From Moniliella sp. 'wahieum' (taxonomy: Eukaryota > Basidiomycota > Moniliellomycetes > Moniliellales > Moniliellaceae), in assembly GCA_003971905.1 (NCBI GenBank), contig RSEE01000086.1:62001-126000 (forward strand): a stretch of DNA of 64,000 bases, read 5' to 3'. The notes under the pieces were generated by a model. It searched no databases and was not told where the DNA came from. It saw only the letters and a program-made list of their open reading frames with translations. A program made the translations under genes and the position numbers. Below are positions 34,510 through 48,507 of the stretch, one piece after another (within the stretch, counting starts at the first letter, position 1; each line of letters starts with the position of its first letter).

Positions 34510-34972
34510 GCTTGCGGGGGTGGGCGGGAGGATGGCGGTGGTGGGCAGGGGGATGACTTGAGCTTCGCTTGAAGCTTCACTGGAAGGCCGATGGACGCCG
34601 CGGGGGCAGGGCGGTCAGGTGACCGGGGCCACCAGTCAGCGCGTGCTGAGCTCAGCGGGGCATGCGATGCCGGGGCGGAACGGGGGCGGAGCAGGCGAAC
34701 GTTGAAACTTTGCGGCGCTGGACGGTGCAGGACGCGTCACCGGCTCACTCCCGGACGAGTGACGTCACGGGTGGGTGACCCGGTGACGTGGCCTGTGCGC
34801 GCCCACCGCCGCACAGCGGCAGTGTGCGGGTGGCACTGGCGACGCGTGAGCGTTCCGAACGTTCCGCCTGCTTCCGCCGCCCGCAACGCGTCAGCCGGCC
34901 GGCGATATAGAACAGAGCGCCGCCGCCCCTGCTGCCCCCACCACCCCCCACCCCACCATCCCCCCGCCGACG
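34510..34972. promoter_or_regulatory. Divergent ISD11-CDC48 promoter with CRE- and UPRE-like sites
   Basis: The palindrome TGACGTCA (a perfect CRE/ATF site) lies at 34760-34767, and TGACGTGG, the sequence known as a UPR element for Hac1/XBP1-type bZIP factors, at 34784-34791. A weak TATA-like GATATAG sits at 34904-34910, ~65 bp before the CDC48 ATG. A single GAACGTTGAA motif is at 34697-34706. Binding is inferred from the sequence only. Confidence 0.5.
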
Positions 34973-37534
<2,562 letters not shown>

Positions 37535-38048
37535 GGCAAAGAAAGCATTGTCAGAATTGTCGCTTGGCCTTGACTTTTGCTTGGCTTTGGCTTTGGCCCC
37601 GCTGGTTCCATCCTAGGGAGGGAAACGCATCCCTGTAATCTTCTTCCCTATGTGGTTTGAATTGAACGTTGAACCGAATCCATGTGTTCCCGAATCTAAA
37701 GGCGCCCCAGTACAAGGATTCCTATAGCATTCCTATAGAATAGAGATGCCGCGCCATGGACCTGGGGTCTGGTGGGAATCCGACGCGACGACCCACCAAG
37801 GACAAACAGGGACCGGCACAGTATCTACATGCGAGAGAACCAACCCTGGGTACCCTGGGTGGCACTGGGTGGCACTGGAGCCAGTAGGAATGTTTTGGTT
37901 GGGGAGGGATACAAGGCGATACATAGCGCTGACAAAATGAATCCAGCTTGGCCGCCAACAACGAAGGACAAGATATGTGGGGCAGGTGTGTAAACGAATG
38001 CCCAACGCGCCTGCCGCCTGGGGGCAAGGTCCAAGTCCAAGGTCCAAG
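37535..38048. other. Convergent intergenic region (CDC48 / signal peptide peptidase)
   Basis: 3' UTR space. Contains a TTGAACGTTGAA copy of the dispersed heptamer at 37662-37673, a CCTATAGCATTCCTATAG duplication near 37722-37738, and a (GGGTGGCACT)2 repeat at about 37857-37877. No gene seen. Confidence 0.5.
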
Positions 38049-39336
38049 TTACTGCGCCGGCACAGGGTCTTGAGTGGGGGTCTTGTCAGTCTTGGCCTTG
38101 TCAGCCTTGGCCTTTTCCTTCTTGGCCTTTTGCTTCTTTTGCTTCTTGTGCTTCTTTTCCTGCTGCTCCTTCTCCTTGTCCTGGTCCAAGTCGGCCCAGG
38201 ACCAGACGGCGGACCACTCGCCGCGCACGGCGGCCGTCATGGCCAACGCGCCCACGCACGCTGGTGAGAGGTAAGCAGCGCGGGCTGGGCGGCCTTGAAG
38301 AGCGTCATGACAGTCATGGTGACCACGAGGCCAATGACGTACGCAACCAAGGTCGCGGTGACGTACGGGAGGCAAAGCGGGTTGCGGGCCGTGAACCGAC
38401 GGAGAGTCTGTGGTGCAGCGCGTACCGCAGCTTGTGCTGGTCAAAGCGCAACGCCAGTGCAACAAAGCACCCGGGCACCACAATGTCGCCCAAGCCGAGC
38501 ATAGCTAGTTCCCACTTAGCCGGCAGCGCTTGGTGCGTCACGTACGCATGCAGCATCAGCGGGAGGTTACGTGGCCAAGTAATCTTGATGGGAGCATCAA
38601 AGTTGCGCGCAACGCTGACCATGACGTTGGTGCCAAATACCCAGAAAATGTCGTACAGGAACAACCCGCCCAGCACGATTGACCCGTGACGAAACCGGTC
38701 CAGCTCGACGAGCGCGACGGCCTGCCACGCAAGCGCCGCGGCATCACGTTGGATGCGGCCCAGTGGCGTGCGCACGTACGTGCTCACCACCCCCACCGAA
38801 AGGGCAGCAGAACCCCAGTCCAAAACGTGAGCGTGCGCACAAAGTGCTGCGTACACGCCACCCAGTGCTGCACCACCTCTTTGTTGATAGCTCTTCCTCC
38901 TCATCGTCATCGTCCTCGTCCTCGTCCTTTCTTCGCATCTTTCGCATCCTTTGGACCGTTTGCGGCGGCACTGTCCTTACCGTTTTCCCCAGTAGTTTCT
39001 TCTTGGACGGGAGCTTGGGTGCTGGCGGGCGGCGGACGCGTCACGACCAACGCAGCAAGGGAGCGGAGGCACTGCGTACGAGAACCACAGGGGAGGGGGT
39101 ACAGAGTGAGCAGGGGTTAGGGAATAGACATGACATGGTTTCTGTCGCAAAACAAAAGGCGCCCAACGTACCTGGAAGACGGCGGCGCTGCCAATCAGGC
39201 CAAAGTACGCGCTGAGCAGCGCGTTGAGCGCAGCGGGTCCAGGTACTTGAACGCGAGGTACATGCTGAACAGCACGCCCGAGCCCAGAATGGGGAAGAGC
39301 CACGCATCAGCAGCAGTGACCTTGTCGCTGTGGGCA

Positions 39337-39369
<33 letters not shown>

Positions 39370-39553
39370 GTGGCGCCGGGGAGGTGGTGCCAGTCGGGGG
39401 CGAGGCCGGCGGCGAGGTGGGCCTTGCGTGCCTTGCGGGTGGCGAGCGGCGTGCGCAGCGAGTAGAAGCGCCGGCGTAGATGCAGAGCGTGGCGGTGGCA
39501 AGCAGCACCGCGTATGCCTGCAGCTGGCCGGCATCGACGAGACGGGCAGGCAT
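38049..39553 (-). CDS. Signal peptide peptidase (presenilin-type intramembrane aspartyl protease)
   Basis: ER membrane protease that cuts signal-peptide remnants and tail-anchored proteins. Both catalytic aspartates are visible: YD in GGLFLYDIFWVFGTNVMVSV (about 38.66 kb) and GLGD in MLGLGDIVVPGCFVALALRF (about 38.49 kb). The PAL motif is in AAQPALLYLSPACVGAL. ATG at 39553 gives MPARLVDAGQLQAYAVLLAT (first membrane segment). An early soluble loop carries an Asp run of 11 or more residues encoded by (GTC)n at 39337-39368, then YLAFKYLDPL and YFGLIGSAAVF. An intron at 39072-39171 follows, then a charged ~50-residue loop (QEETTGENGKD). The frame shifts around 38880-38920. The C-terminus is a long Lys-rich tail (KKHKKQKKQKAKKEKAKADK) ending QDPVPAQ. 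Stop at 38049-38051. Confidence 0.88.
39072..39171 (-). other. Intron in the signal peptide peptidase gene
   Basis: Donor GTACGTTGG after GSAAVFQ and acceptor TACGCAG; 100 bp with a CCCTAACCCCTG branch-like region. Phase 0 joining continues as CLRSLAALVV. Confidence 0.75.
39337..39368. repeat. (GTC)n trinucleotide repeat, poly-Asp coding
   Basis: Ten to eleven consecutive CGT/GTC units encode an aspartate run in the signal peptide peptidase (minus strand). Copy number may be misjudged given the indel-prone assembly. Confidence 0.8.
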
Positions 39554-39722
39554 GGTGGAGGCGATGGAGGGGGGGGACTAACGCTCCCTCGCGCCGCACG
39601 CCTTCCTGCCACGTGGAGCAGGCGGAGGGCGCCGGGCGGAATTGTGTGGCGCGCACGGCGGGACGAGGGCTGCCTAATGGACAGCTGGACGAGTGTAACC
39701 GGTAACCACCCCCACCTCCACC
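39554..39722. promoter_or_regulatory. Compact divergent promoter
   Basis: Only 169 bp separate the starts of the signal peptide peptidase (-) and dynactin p62 (+) genes, so both must share it. No TATA box or known site recognised. Confidence 0.45.
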
Positions 39723-42169
39723 ATGCCTCCGCGCGTGCTCTACCTCTGCCCCTGCACGCTCACCCGCCTCAACGTCCCCCCGAGCACGCCGTCTCCATCG
39801 GGGACGACGATGTGCCCGCGTTTGTGCCGCCCGTGCCCTCGGCCGACGCGGCGGCGGCGTACGGTATGTGCCGCTGGACTACCTGTACTTTTGCGAGGAG
39901 TGCTCGGCGCTGCGCTGTCGGCGGTGCACGACGAGCGACGTGGCGTCGTTCTACTGTCCGCTGTGCATGTTCGACATGCAAGCAGTCAACGTCAAGGCGG
40001 ATCGGAACCGGTGTCCGCGCAGCTGCTTTGTCTGTCCATCTGCACGCATGGGCTCACCATCTCCGCCACGGACCCGAGCCACGCCGCCGACCCACTGACG
40101 CAGGCGGCCAGCGTCGGACAGCCACCGTACTACCTGTCCTGTTCTTCTGTCGCTGGGACTCGAAAGAGATGGGATCAGCTTTGACAAGCCGACGGCCTGG
40201 CGCTGCAGCTGCAAGCCACCGAGGAACATGCCCCCGACATTCTCGAGTACGAGCGACTTGCGCACCTCGAAACGCCGCTTCGCCAACGCCCTCGGTCGCC
40301 GCACACGGCATTTATGCCTTCCCGTTCAGGCCCTGGCGCCAGCCCGGCCTCCTCCGCATTCGTCCCGGCTGCCGGGTCAAAGTTGCTTCGTGACCTTCCG
40401 TTTTTGGCTTCGCCCTCGGCGCACCTGCCGCCCAGTGGGAGCGGGTCGGCACAGACGGAAGCGGCGTGGGACGCCCTCCCGCCCTACGCCGCCTTCACCG
40501 CCTACACCTCGGGGCAAGACACGAGCGACCGCACGTCGCTGGGGCCGCTCGCGTCCAAGGCTGAGTATTCGGCGCGGGGTGGGCAAAGCGCTGGGCGCGC
40601 CGGTGGCTGGGCCAGGGTCAGACGCGACCGAGTTGGGTTTCTATGCATCTTCGACGCTGGAGCAAAAATGGGCCAATGGGTGGGACCACCGGTACGGGCC
40701 AAGGCGCTCATGCCGCCGGGCACCACTCAAGACCAAGGTCACCCGCCGCTGCGGCGTCTGCTCTCACATTCTCGTCCGGCCCGACGGGAAAACGACAATG
40801 ACCAAATTCAAAATCAAGTTGCTAGCCAACGCCTACTTGCCTCTATTGGATTGCCGCCCGGCCCATCCGCAACCAGCATGGGCCACGACGCTCAACCGGG
40901 ATCGCGACCGGGCGCTGCGCGGCTACCCGCTCCACACGCCCGGAGCACACACCCTCTCCGTCGGTCATGGTCATGGTCATGGTCATGGTCTCGATCCGCC
41001 CGAAGGACGAGGAGACGCGCGGCCCGACTGGCAAACGGGCGAGCCACCTGACCCTGAGCCGGAGACAAGAGGAGGAAGGCGTGCTGGACACGAACCGGTT
41101 GCTACCGGGCCATACGTATGTGTTTGAGCTGACGCTGACCAACCCGCTGGAGGATGGGATGAAGGTGCGTTTGTATGTCGGGCCGGCACCGTCGACGAGC
41201 GTGACGGTACCGGTGGAAGCGCACGCCCAAGCCCAAGCCAGGCCCAAGCTCAACCGCAAGAAGAAGGAGAACCGTCGCCGGAAAGGGTAACCAAGCAAGT
41301 GCGTCTCTGGCGTTTGGCACCGAGCACTACCTCGTTTGAGTTGGGTGCGGCCAGCATGTTGCCGTTGGACGATGAGGATGAGCTGTTGGCGCCCGGGCGC
41401 GGCAACGAGTACGACCAAGATGCCGCCAGTGGCGATGGCTCGCTCTCTGGCTCGGGCTCCGACTCGGAGTCGGAGGACGACTATGCCTATTCCAACCGGT
41501 ACGACGCCGAGGCGCACGTGGGCAAGCGCGAGCGGCTCATAGGGCCAGCCGGTCCGGCAGCCGGGGACGAGAAGAAGAAACGGCGGACAAAGGGCGGGGA
41601 AGGGGGGCATTGTGCGTCGCGCGAGCGAACGCGACGACGATTGCGCTGGAACTGTCATTGGGCAACATGCCACCGGACCTATCGAAGCTGCGGTCCGCGT
41701 CGCCTTCTCCTACACCCCCGACGGTACTGCTGCGCCCCCAACGCGCACCCCCACCCAGCCCGACGCGGCCGACTCAGACCAACGTGCACTCAGTTTCTGG
41801 ACCAGCATCTACCTCGGCCACTGTGCGCCCCGCCCACACGACCCGCTGCCCGGCGGAACAGCTTCCTTGGCCTCGGCCCACTCTACTCGCCCGGCTTCCC
41901 GCATCGCATCTCCCACCCCGGCCGCAGCCAGCGCGCCAGAGCGCGGTACGCCGACGCCCAGCACACCCACTGCCGATGAGGACGCGACGGCGAGAACGGG
42001 CGCGGCGGACGCAGTGGACACGGCGGACACGGCGGGGGCGGGACCGCTGCCGCGCCCGCCTCCGATCACCGTGACGGGTGTCTCGTCTTCGTCTGACCCG
42101 TCGAGGCGGAGGAAGAATGAGCGGAGGGGGGGGGCGAATGCATGCATTCCGTTGCAGCAGACACGATAG
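39723..42169 (+). CDS. Dynactin subunit 4 (p62)-like protein, frameshifted
   Basis: Pointed-end component of dynactin, the dynein activator. Start MPPRVLYLCPC. The cysteine-rich domain appears at 39.88-40.04 kb: PLDYLYFCEECSALRCRRC, then SFYCPLCMFDMQAVNVK and NRCPRSCFVCP, the pairs expected for p62. Mid-region: LQLQATEEHAPDILEYERLA. A second cysteine pair in RRCGVCSHILVRPDGK leads to FKIKLLANAYLPLL (about 40.8 kb). C-terminal blocks: LLPGHTYVFELTLTNPLEDG, TTSFELGAASMLPLDDEDEL, an acidic SGSDSESEDDYAY stretch, ATTIALELSLGNMP, EAAVRVAFSYTPD and LSFWTSIYLG, then a Pro/Ser-rich tail. Several frames are used. A GGTCAT repeat (40966-40990) encodes MVMVMV or HGHGHG depending on frame. The last stop (42167-42169) is tentative; one near 42120 is possible. 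Confidence 0.85.
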
Positions 42170-42223
42170 ACGGAGAGACGGAGGGAGCAAGCGAGGGATT
42201 GTTACGACGGAGGGACAGCGAAA

Positions 42224-42556
42224 GCACATCACGTGACGCACGGGGGGGGTGCACGTTGAGATGGTAGGCACGGGGGCAGTGTCGCCACGGGCGCTGGGCC
42301 TCGATCGGACGGGCCAGAGGGCACGGGGGCAGTGAGATGCATTAAAATACCCCAGCTGCCGGGGCTGCCACATGTCAGCTCGATCGCATTGCCCATCGCA
42401 GCCATGCGCCTCAGCAGCAGCTCGGGCCACCACCTTCCCGCTGGACAGACTGTCCTCAGCATCCCCAGCGCCATCCTCAGCTCCATTTCCATCGCCACTT
42501 CCATCTCTACTTCCATCTCCACTTCCATCCCATCCCGCTTCCCCCCCACCACCACC
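42224..42556 (+). promoter_or_regulatory. Promoter and leader of the NAD(P)HX epimerase gene
   Basis: A TCACGTGACG E-box-like palindrome lies at about 42229-42238 and a TATA-like ATTAAAATA at 42341-42349. Ser/Thr-coding repeats (TCCATCTCCACTTCCATC) at about 42485-42530 may be leader or a presequence. Confidence 0.45.
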
Positions 42557-43474
42557 ATGCCCGCCACTCCGCCCAGCAAGCCCTCCGCTTCCCTGCCTAC
42601 CCCTGCGCCGTGCGGCCCGCCGCCGCCTGCCTCCTCCTCGTCCACCTCCAGCGGCCCCGCCGTGCCCTCCGCCTGCGCTACATCTCTGCCCAAGATGCAG
42701 CGGCGATTGACCAGGCGCTGATGGGGCCGCGCCACAAGTTTAGCCTCGACCAGCTCATGGAGCTGGCCGGCCTGGCGTGTGCGCAGACCGTGTTCGAGAC
42801 CTACCCGCCGCCCCACTTCCCTACCGTTCTCGTTGCCTGTGGGCCTGGCAACCAGGGAGGCGATGGGCTGGTGGCCGCGCGCATCTGCACCATTTCGGGT
42901 ACGAGGTGCAAGTGTGGTACCCCGTCCGAAGCAAGCCGAGCTATTTGAGCGGCTGCGCACCCAACTCGACGCGCTTCACATTCCCATCTTGGCACGGACG
43001 AATTTGAGGATGCGTACAACCAGTGTGACGTGGTGCTGGACTGCATCTTTGGGTTCTCGTTCCACGGCGCGCCGCGCGATCCGTACAAGCACGCAATCGA
43101 CCTGCTGACCAACGAATCGATTATGGAATTCGAGCAGCGCCGCCACCGGCCGCCGATCGTGTCGGTGGACTTGCCGAGCGCGTGGGACGTCAACCAAGGC
43201 ATGTCAACCACACCTTTGTCCCACAGGTCTTGCTCTCCCTTACGGCGCCCAAGCTCGGCGCGCAGCTCTTCCACGGCCAGCACTTTCTCGGCGGCCGCTT
43301 TGTCCCCGACGACCTCGACCGCCAATTCGACCTCTTCCTGCCTGCCTACCCGGGCGCATCCCAGATTGTGGATGTGACGGGGGCGCACGCCCTGAGCGAC
43401 CAAGACGTCGCCGCGCTTCGAGCGAGGCCCCGCGCGGCTCCACCGCCTCGCCGCGCCAGTCGCCCGAGGCCTAG
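42557..43474 (+). CDS. NAD(P)H-hydrate epimerase (YjeF_N/NAXE), probable mitochondrial presequence
   Basis: Interconverts R- and S-NAD(P)HX so that the companion dehydratase can repair damaged NAD(P)H. Conserved sequence: YISAQDAAAIDQALMGP, SLDQLMELAGLACAQTVFET, PTVLVACGPGNQGGDGLVAA (substrate loop), FGYEVQVWYP, QCDVVLDCIFGFSFHG with the catalytic-site Asp, PIVSVDLPSAWDVNQG and LTAPKLGAQLFHGQHFLGGR, then DLDRQFDLFLPAYPGASQIV. C-terminus SEAPRGSTASPRQSPEA with TAG at 43472-43474. Just before YISAQD the frame encodes an Arg-rich stretch (VHLQRPRRALRLR), consistent with a mitochondrial targeting signal. Frame changes near 42900, 42950 and 43205 leave the exact start unsure; ATG at 42557 is my choice but needs one frameshift to join. 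Confidence 0.87.
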
Positions 43475-43842
43475 CGCGTACATAGCACAGACCGCGCAAT
43501 TCAGTATGCTACACTCGGATCATACCGCCCGTCGATAGAAGCTAAGGGAGTGGACAGCGTGGTTGACGGATGGAGGTGCGGTGTGTGTGTGTGTGGTTGG
43601 GTGGGTTGGAGGGGGCGAACGCAGTTGGGGGTCGGCTCGCGGCTTCTCTCTGCTTGGAGCGCAAGATGGCTACGCCAAGCCAAAGCAAGCTCCAGGAGCA
43701 GGAGCGCGGGGGGGACACTGGCCTGCTGCGAGCAACGGCAAGGCAAGCGCACAAGCAACGCACCTCCGCCCGCCCCGCTCCGCCACAACGACGGCCAGAG
43801 GGAGCTGCCACCGGCACGCGCCACTGCTCCGGCCGCCATGCC

Positions 43843-44946
43843 ATGCCCAGCCTCGTGCGGCGCACCTTGAAGCGCATCTTCAGTTCCCGCCGCCTGCGCC
43901 GCCCCGCTCCCCGCCTCCTGTCCCCGTCAGTCCTGCCGACGGCCATCCGAGCGGCCCGTACGCGTCCAGGCCGAACCAGAGCCGCAGTTGGACCCAGCTG
44001 CCGACCCAACCTCCCACGCGAGCCCGACCTGGGATGGCCCCGCGCCAGGTCCCACCAGCGCTCCTGCGCCTTCGTCCTACGCCGCTCGACCGCCGCCGTC
44101 GTCCTTCCCGATTGGAAGAGGGGAGGCCAAGTTCGGCCTCGGCCTCAGCCTCGTCTGCCTGCAATGCCTCGTCGGTTGCCCTGCCTATACCAGGCACCAG
44201 TCCTGCCCCGCCGCGCGCGTTCACTGCCTCGGTCGACTCGGTTGATATGATCAATCCATTTGATGGCTGCAGCTGGGCCGGGTGCCTGCTGTGCTGGCCC
44301 AGCAGCGCGAGCGGGCAGGCAGCTTGCCCTCTGGCGCTGGGATCGCCACTGCACCATACGCCCATGTACCACATACGACACACACAAGCGACGCGCGGCT
44401 TCCACCGCCACTGGCGCCTCTTGTGCGCCCCGCCCACTGCCCCGCCCCAACCGGCTGGTAACCGCGTTGGACTGGAACGACGCGATGCAGAATCGGGTGT
44501 GGGCGCGGCGGCGAAGCTGCGCCACCCTACCCAGAGCAGCTCCCAGTCCCGCCCACCGTGGACCAAGCCCATGCCGCCACCGCCGTCCGCACGGCTGCAT
44601 TCCCATTCAGTCCTCGGCTTCACCTCCTCCCAGACGGCGCTGCACCAGCGTGCGGTGCAAAAGATCCATGCGTACCAGGGCATGTCATCCCCACGCGCTC
44701 CTTCGCCCGGGGAGAAGCCGAAGCAGAGAAGCAGAAGAAGCGGCAGCGGCGGAGGCACTGCGGTCGTCGGCGTGGCCGTTGCGCCGGCCCCGGCGCAGGG
44801 GGGGAAGCAACGACGAGCGCGCGGTCCAAAGCGGCGCGACGGACCACGCCAGGGCCGGGAACGAGGCGCGGCAGTCGCGCTCGTCGTCGACGCTGTGCTC
44901 GTCCCGCAGCGAGCGGGACCACGTGGCTGGCGAGCGCGGGGCGTAG
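43843..44946 (+). CDS. Hypothetical basic/Ser-rich protein
   Basis: I do not recognise it. ATG at 43843 opens with a basic amphipathic segment, MPSLVRRTLKRIFSSRRLRR, which could be a membrane or mitochondrial signal. Protein-like segments then change frame: SFPIGRGEAKFGLGLSL, SSVALPIPGTSPAPPRAFTA, SVDSVDMINPFD, RLHSHSVLGFTSSQTALHQR, VQKIHAYQG, a charged FARGEAEAEKQKKRQ and a C-terminal STLCSSRSERDHVAGERGA with a stop at 44946. A long minus-strand frame overlaps (43880-45430) but looks like a GC-rich shadow. Placed between NAXE and DOT1, same strand. Confidence 0.45.
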
Positions 44947-45244
44947 CGGAGGGGATGGGGGTGGGGGAGCAGCGGGGGCAGAGGCAGACTGACAGACAAT
45001 GTTCGTATTCACCTGAGCCGCAACCTCCCATTTCATAGCACTCGCACTGCAATTTCAAACAGGTGTCGCATCTCAGCTGAGTACTAGGTAGCGCACGCCA
45101 CACACTGCCCCCCTGCGCGCATCGGCGCGGCGGTTGGCTGTCGCCACGTCGCACCGCAGTCACCTGACCTGACCCAGCCGACTGCCCAGCAGCACCACCT
45201 GCACTTCCACCACCACTTCCACCACCCCCATCGCCCCCCCGGCC

Positions 45245-47079
45245 ATGCTCGACTTCTTCGGCGCCCCCAGCGGCAGCAAGGAGCCGCGCAAGCCCCACCC
45301 CCGCGTGCCAGTCGTCAAGACCACCACCGTCAAGCGCCGTGCTGCTCCGGCGCCTGCCGCGCGTGCCCCCGCCCCCTCCGCCCCGCCACCACCAACGCGC
45401 TCTCTGCCGACGTGCGCGCGCGCCTGGCACGGGAGCGCGCCGCCCGCACCCCGACCCCCGCTACGGATACCAGTTCTGACCGCCCGCGCAAGCGCCCCGT
45501 CCTTCCCAGCGCAGCAAGCAGCCTTCGCCCACCCCGCCTTCCACCCCCTCCCAGTCGAGCGAGAGCGAGCAAGAAACCGACACGGGAAACGAACACAGCA
45601 GCCACCATGATCACGAGAGTAGGAGCGGGAGCCAACGTTCGCGCCGTCGAACGTCGAGTCCGCGCCGGCGCAGGGACACAGCCTCGGTCTCGAGTCCTGT
45701 GCCGAGCGGGATGGCGCGTCTGGGCCGGAGCGGGGTTGCGTCCGAGTACAATGTGCCGCGTAAGTGTGGTGGAGGCGGCGTATGAGCGTAGCAAGTACCC
45801 TGTGCTGAGTTCGCGCCAGCTGGTGCGGCAGACGGGGTCGCAGGCGTTCCAGCCGTTTTTTAAGGACTTGGCGCCGGACACGGTGGCCACGCTCGAGTAC
45901 CCGGCTATGGATGCGCAGGAAACTTTCTGCTCGTCTCGCCGCGTTCGGAGGAAGAGTACGACCCGATTGCTGAGCTGCTGCGAGCAGTGTATGCGATGGT
46001 GGCAGCCTACGTTGATCCGGCTGTGGCGAGCGAGAGGTTTGGGTCGCTGGACGATCTCGAGACGGGACCTACGTCGCTGGCGCCTCGGTTGCGGATTCAC
46101 ACGCCCTCGGCACCCGCTACGCCCAACCACGTCCCGCCTTCCTCCTCCTCTTCCCGCCGCAGGAGGAGCCGATCCTGCGCTCATTCACCAAGGCGCGCAA
46201 CCGGCGCGACGGCACCCTCTTCCTCCACACTCTCGACCGGTTCAACCACACCTTGCGCGCACTCAAGGCGTCCGGCTCGGTGCTGGAGGTGATGCGGCGG
46301 CAGACCGAGACCGAAGGTGTGCCTGAGGTGGTGTGGTCGGTGATCCAGGCACAGTGCTACGCGCGCGCGGTCGGACCGCACGTAGAGGGCTTGGCGGAGT
46401 ACCAAGCGTTTAGCGATAACGTCTATGGCGAGCTCTTGCCCGTGTTTATGAGTGAGATTGCGCAGCTGACCCAGCTCGGTCCGGGCAAACACTTTCTCGA
46501 TCTCGGCAGCGGCGTGGGCAACCTGCTCGTCCAAACTGCCATCCAAACGGGCGCGCGGGCCGACGGGGTAGAAATCATGAAGAATCCCGCGGCGTGCGCC
46601 GAGGCGCAGTTGGCCGAGGCGCGATCCCGGTTCCGCATGTGGGCACTCGAGGCCGGACCAATGCAAGCGTGGCGCGCAGACTTTTGCGACGACAGCCGCG
46701 TGCGGCGCGCATTGGCGTTGGCAGACGTGGTGTTGGTCAACAACTATGCGTTTACGCCAGCCACCAACGAGACCTTGTCGCTACAGTTTCTCGATTTAAA
46801 AGACGGGGCGCAAATTGTCTCGTTGCGCCGTTTGTGCCGCACGACTTTAAACTGTGCGAGCGCACCTTGTCCTCCCCGCTGGCCATCTTGCGCGTCGAGG
46901 AACGCGAACACGCACGTGGCGCCGTCTCCTGGGCCGAACGGTCGGGCAAGTACTACATTCATACCGTCGACCGCTCCTTGGTACGCACCGTCGCCTCGGC
47001 CCTGGCCAGCTCGCCGCAGCGCAAGCATCGGCCCAAGTACCGCCGTCAGCCCGACGAGTCGGACGACGAAGACAGTTGA
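45245..47079 (+). CDS. DOT1: Dot1-type histone H3-K79 methyltransferase
   Basis: SAM-dependent, non-SET methyltransferase acting on H3K79 in nucleosomes; role in silencing and the DNA damage response. Start MLDFFGAPSGSKEPRKPHPR, a basic/Ser-Pro-rich N-terminus, then KYPVLSSRQLVRQTGSQAFQ and YDPIAELLRAVYAMVAAYVD. The catalytic fold is clear: AFSDNVYGELLPVFMSEIA, the SAM loop HFLDLGSGVGNLLVQTAIQT, ADGVEIMKNPAACAEAQLAE, ADVVLVNNYAFTPATNETLS and LQFLDLKDGAQIVSL. After one lost C near 46826 the frame resumes as PFVPHDFKLCERTLSSPLAI and ends YRRQPDESDDEDS. Other frame changes lie near 45920 and 46130. The C-terminal acidic end is short. ATG 45245 is the first in frame. Confidence 0.92.
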
Positions 47080-48507
47080 GCGCAGAGTGCTGAACGCGGA
47101 GCACTGAACGCTGGACGCTGGACGCTGAATATGCGGAGCATCAAGCTCAGAGCTGCTGATTCCCCCCCCCCTCCCATCCAGGAGCGGCGGCTGGCTGGAC
47201 CCAATGCGCGAATCGAATGATACCAGGCGACTCGCCTCCTTGCTGGGTCCCCTGGCTTTTTTGCCCACCCATCCTATTCCCTATTCACCCACCCTCGATG
47301 CTTAGTCTGGGAGTCTGGTCTGCGACCAATAGAGTGCCATATATTTTGGGGGGCGGGGGCAGTACGTACAAAGTACGAAGTACGAAGTCCTAAGTACGCT
47401 CCCAAGGCGAGGCCGGGGCCAATTGGATGGCCTTTTGCAAGGGGCGCCCTGTGACATGCGACATGGGCCGCCCCACCCATGGCCGTATACGAATGCGCTG
47501 CCCTAGGAGGACGGTAGCTGCCCCGCGTCCCTAGTAGCCATCGGCCTGGTCCTAGCCAAGATCACGGCCATCGCCATCGCCGTAGGAATCGGATTCGGAT
47601 TCGGATTCAGATTCAGAATCAGAATCAGAAACGGGTTAGCCAGTGGCCATCCCCGATGCGTAGCGACCAACTGGATCGCTGCACCAGCTTGACTTGAATC
47701 TTATGCGGCAACTGGATCGCGCCACCCGCTTGCTTGATCTTGTACTCGGCCGCGGCCGAGACACGGAGCACCCCGCACGACACGCGACGCACCACGCGCC
47801 ATCACCACCACCACCGTCTGCGACGCCAACCGGGTGGGACGCCGAGGCACTACACGCCAACCCTACTCGGACGGGGGAAGCAGCTCGCACGCCTGCTCCG
47901 CCCAGCCCCCGCCCAGCGCCACTGTATCCTCGCCGCAGCCGCCTGTGCTGCCCCCTAGGGTTATGCGGTGCCTGCAGCGTCCGCCGGGATACAGCTCAGT
48001 GACAGGGTGGTACATGTGACGGCTGTAATACAGATGACGTCATAACGACACGTGACATGTCACACGAAGCTCGCCAATGAATGAATGAATGAACAGCTAC
48101 TGTGACTGCGTCCTGACGGATGGAGACCCGATGCGTTCACGGCGGCCTACGGTGGCTCGCTCGCTGCGTTCGGCCTTAGCCTAAGACGTTAGGGCCACCG
48201 CCGCCCAGCACCAGCCCGAGCCGCGTCTAGCAACCAACCAACCAGTACGACAGGGGGAATCGACATTCATAAAAACATAGCCAGCTTCGCCAGCTTCAAA
48301 TCATGGGCCACATATGGGGATCTGGGAACGTGTATAGGATCGCTGCGCCTCTCGGGCGCAGACGTAGCACGGATGAGGTGGGGGGGGGGGGATCGAACGG
48401 TCCAGAAGACCAGGCATAAGGCCTAAAGGCCAGACACAAACACAAACAGAAACACAAACACAAAACAAAACTATGCCGGACGAGGCGGCACGGGTGGTAG
48501 GGTGGTA
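47080..48507. other. Intergenic region with short tandem repeats
   Basis: Contains GCTGAACGC/GCTGGACGC copies at about 47088-47125, GTACGAAGTACGAAGT repeats at 47367-47397, a GGATTC/AGAATC hexamer run at 47587-47632, a CRE palindrome TGACGTCA at 48035-48042 close to an ACGTGACATGTCAC site, and (AATG)3 at 48073-48090. No gene recognised; the ~1.4 kb probably holds the DOT1 3' UTR and the 3' UTR of the next minus-strand gene. Confidence 0.5.

Noticed and set aside
43880-45430. 516-codon open frame on the minus strand
   Set aside because: Gly/Arg/Trp-rich composition typical of antisense shadows in GC-rich DNA; it overlaps the plus-strand hypothetical gene and the start of DOT1.
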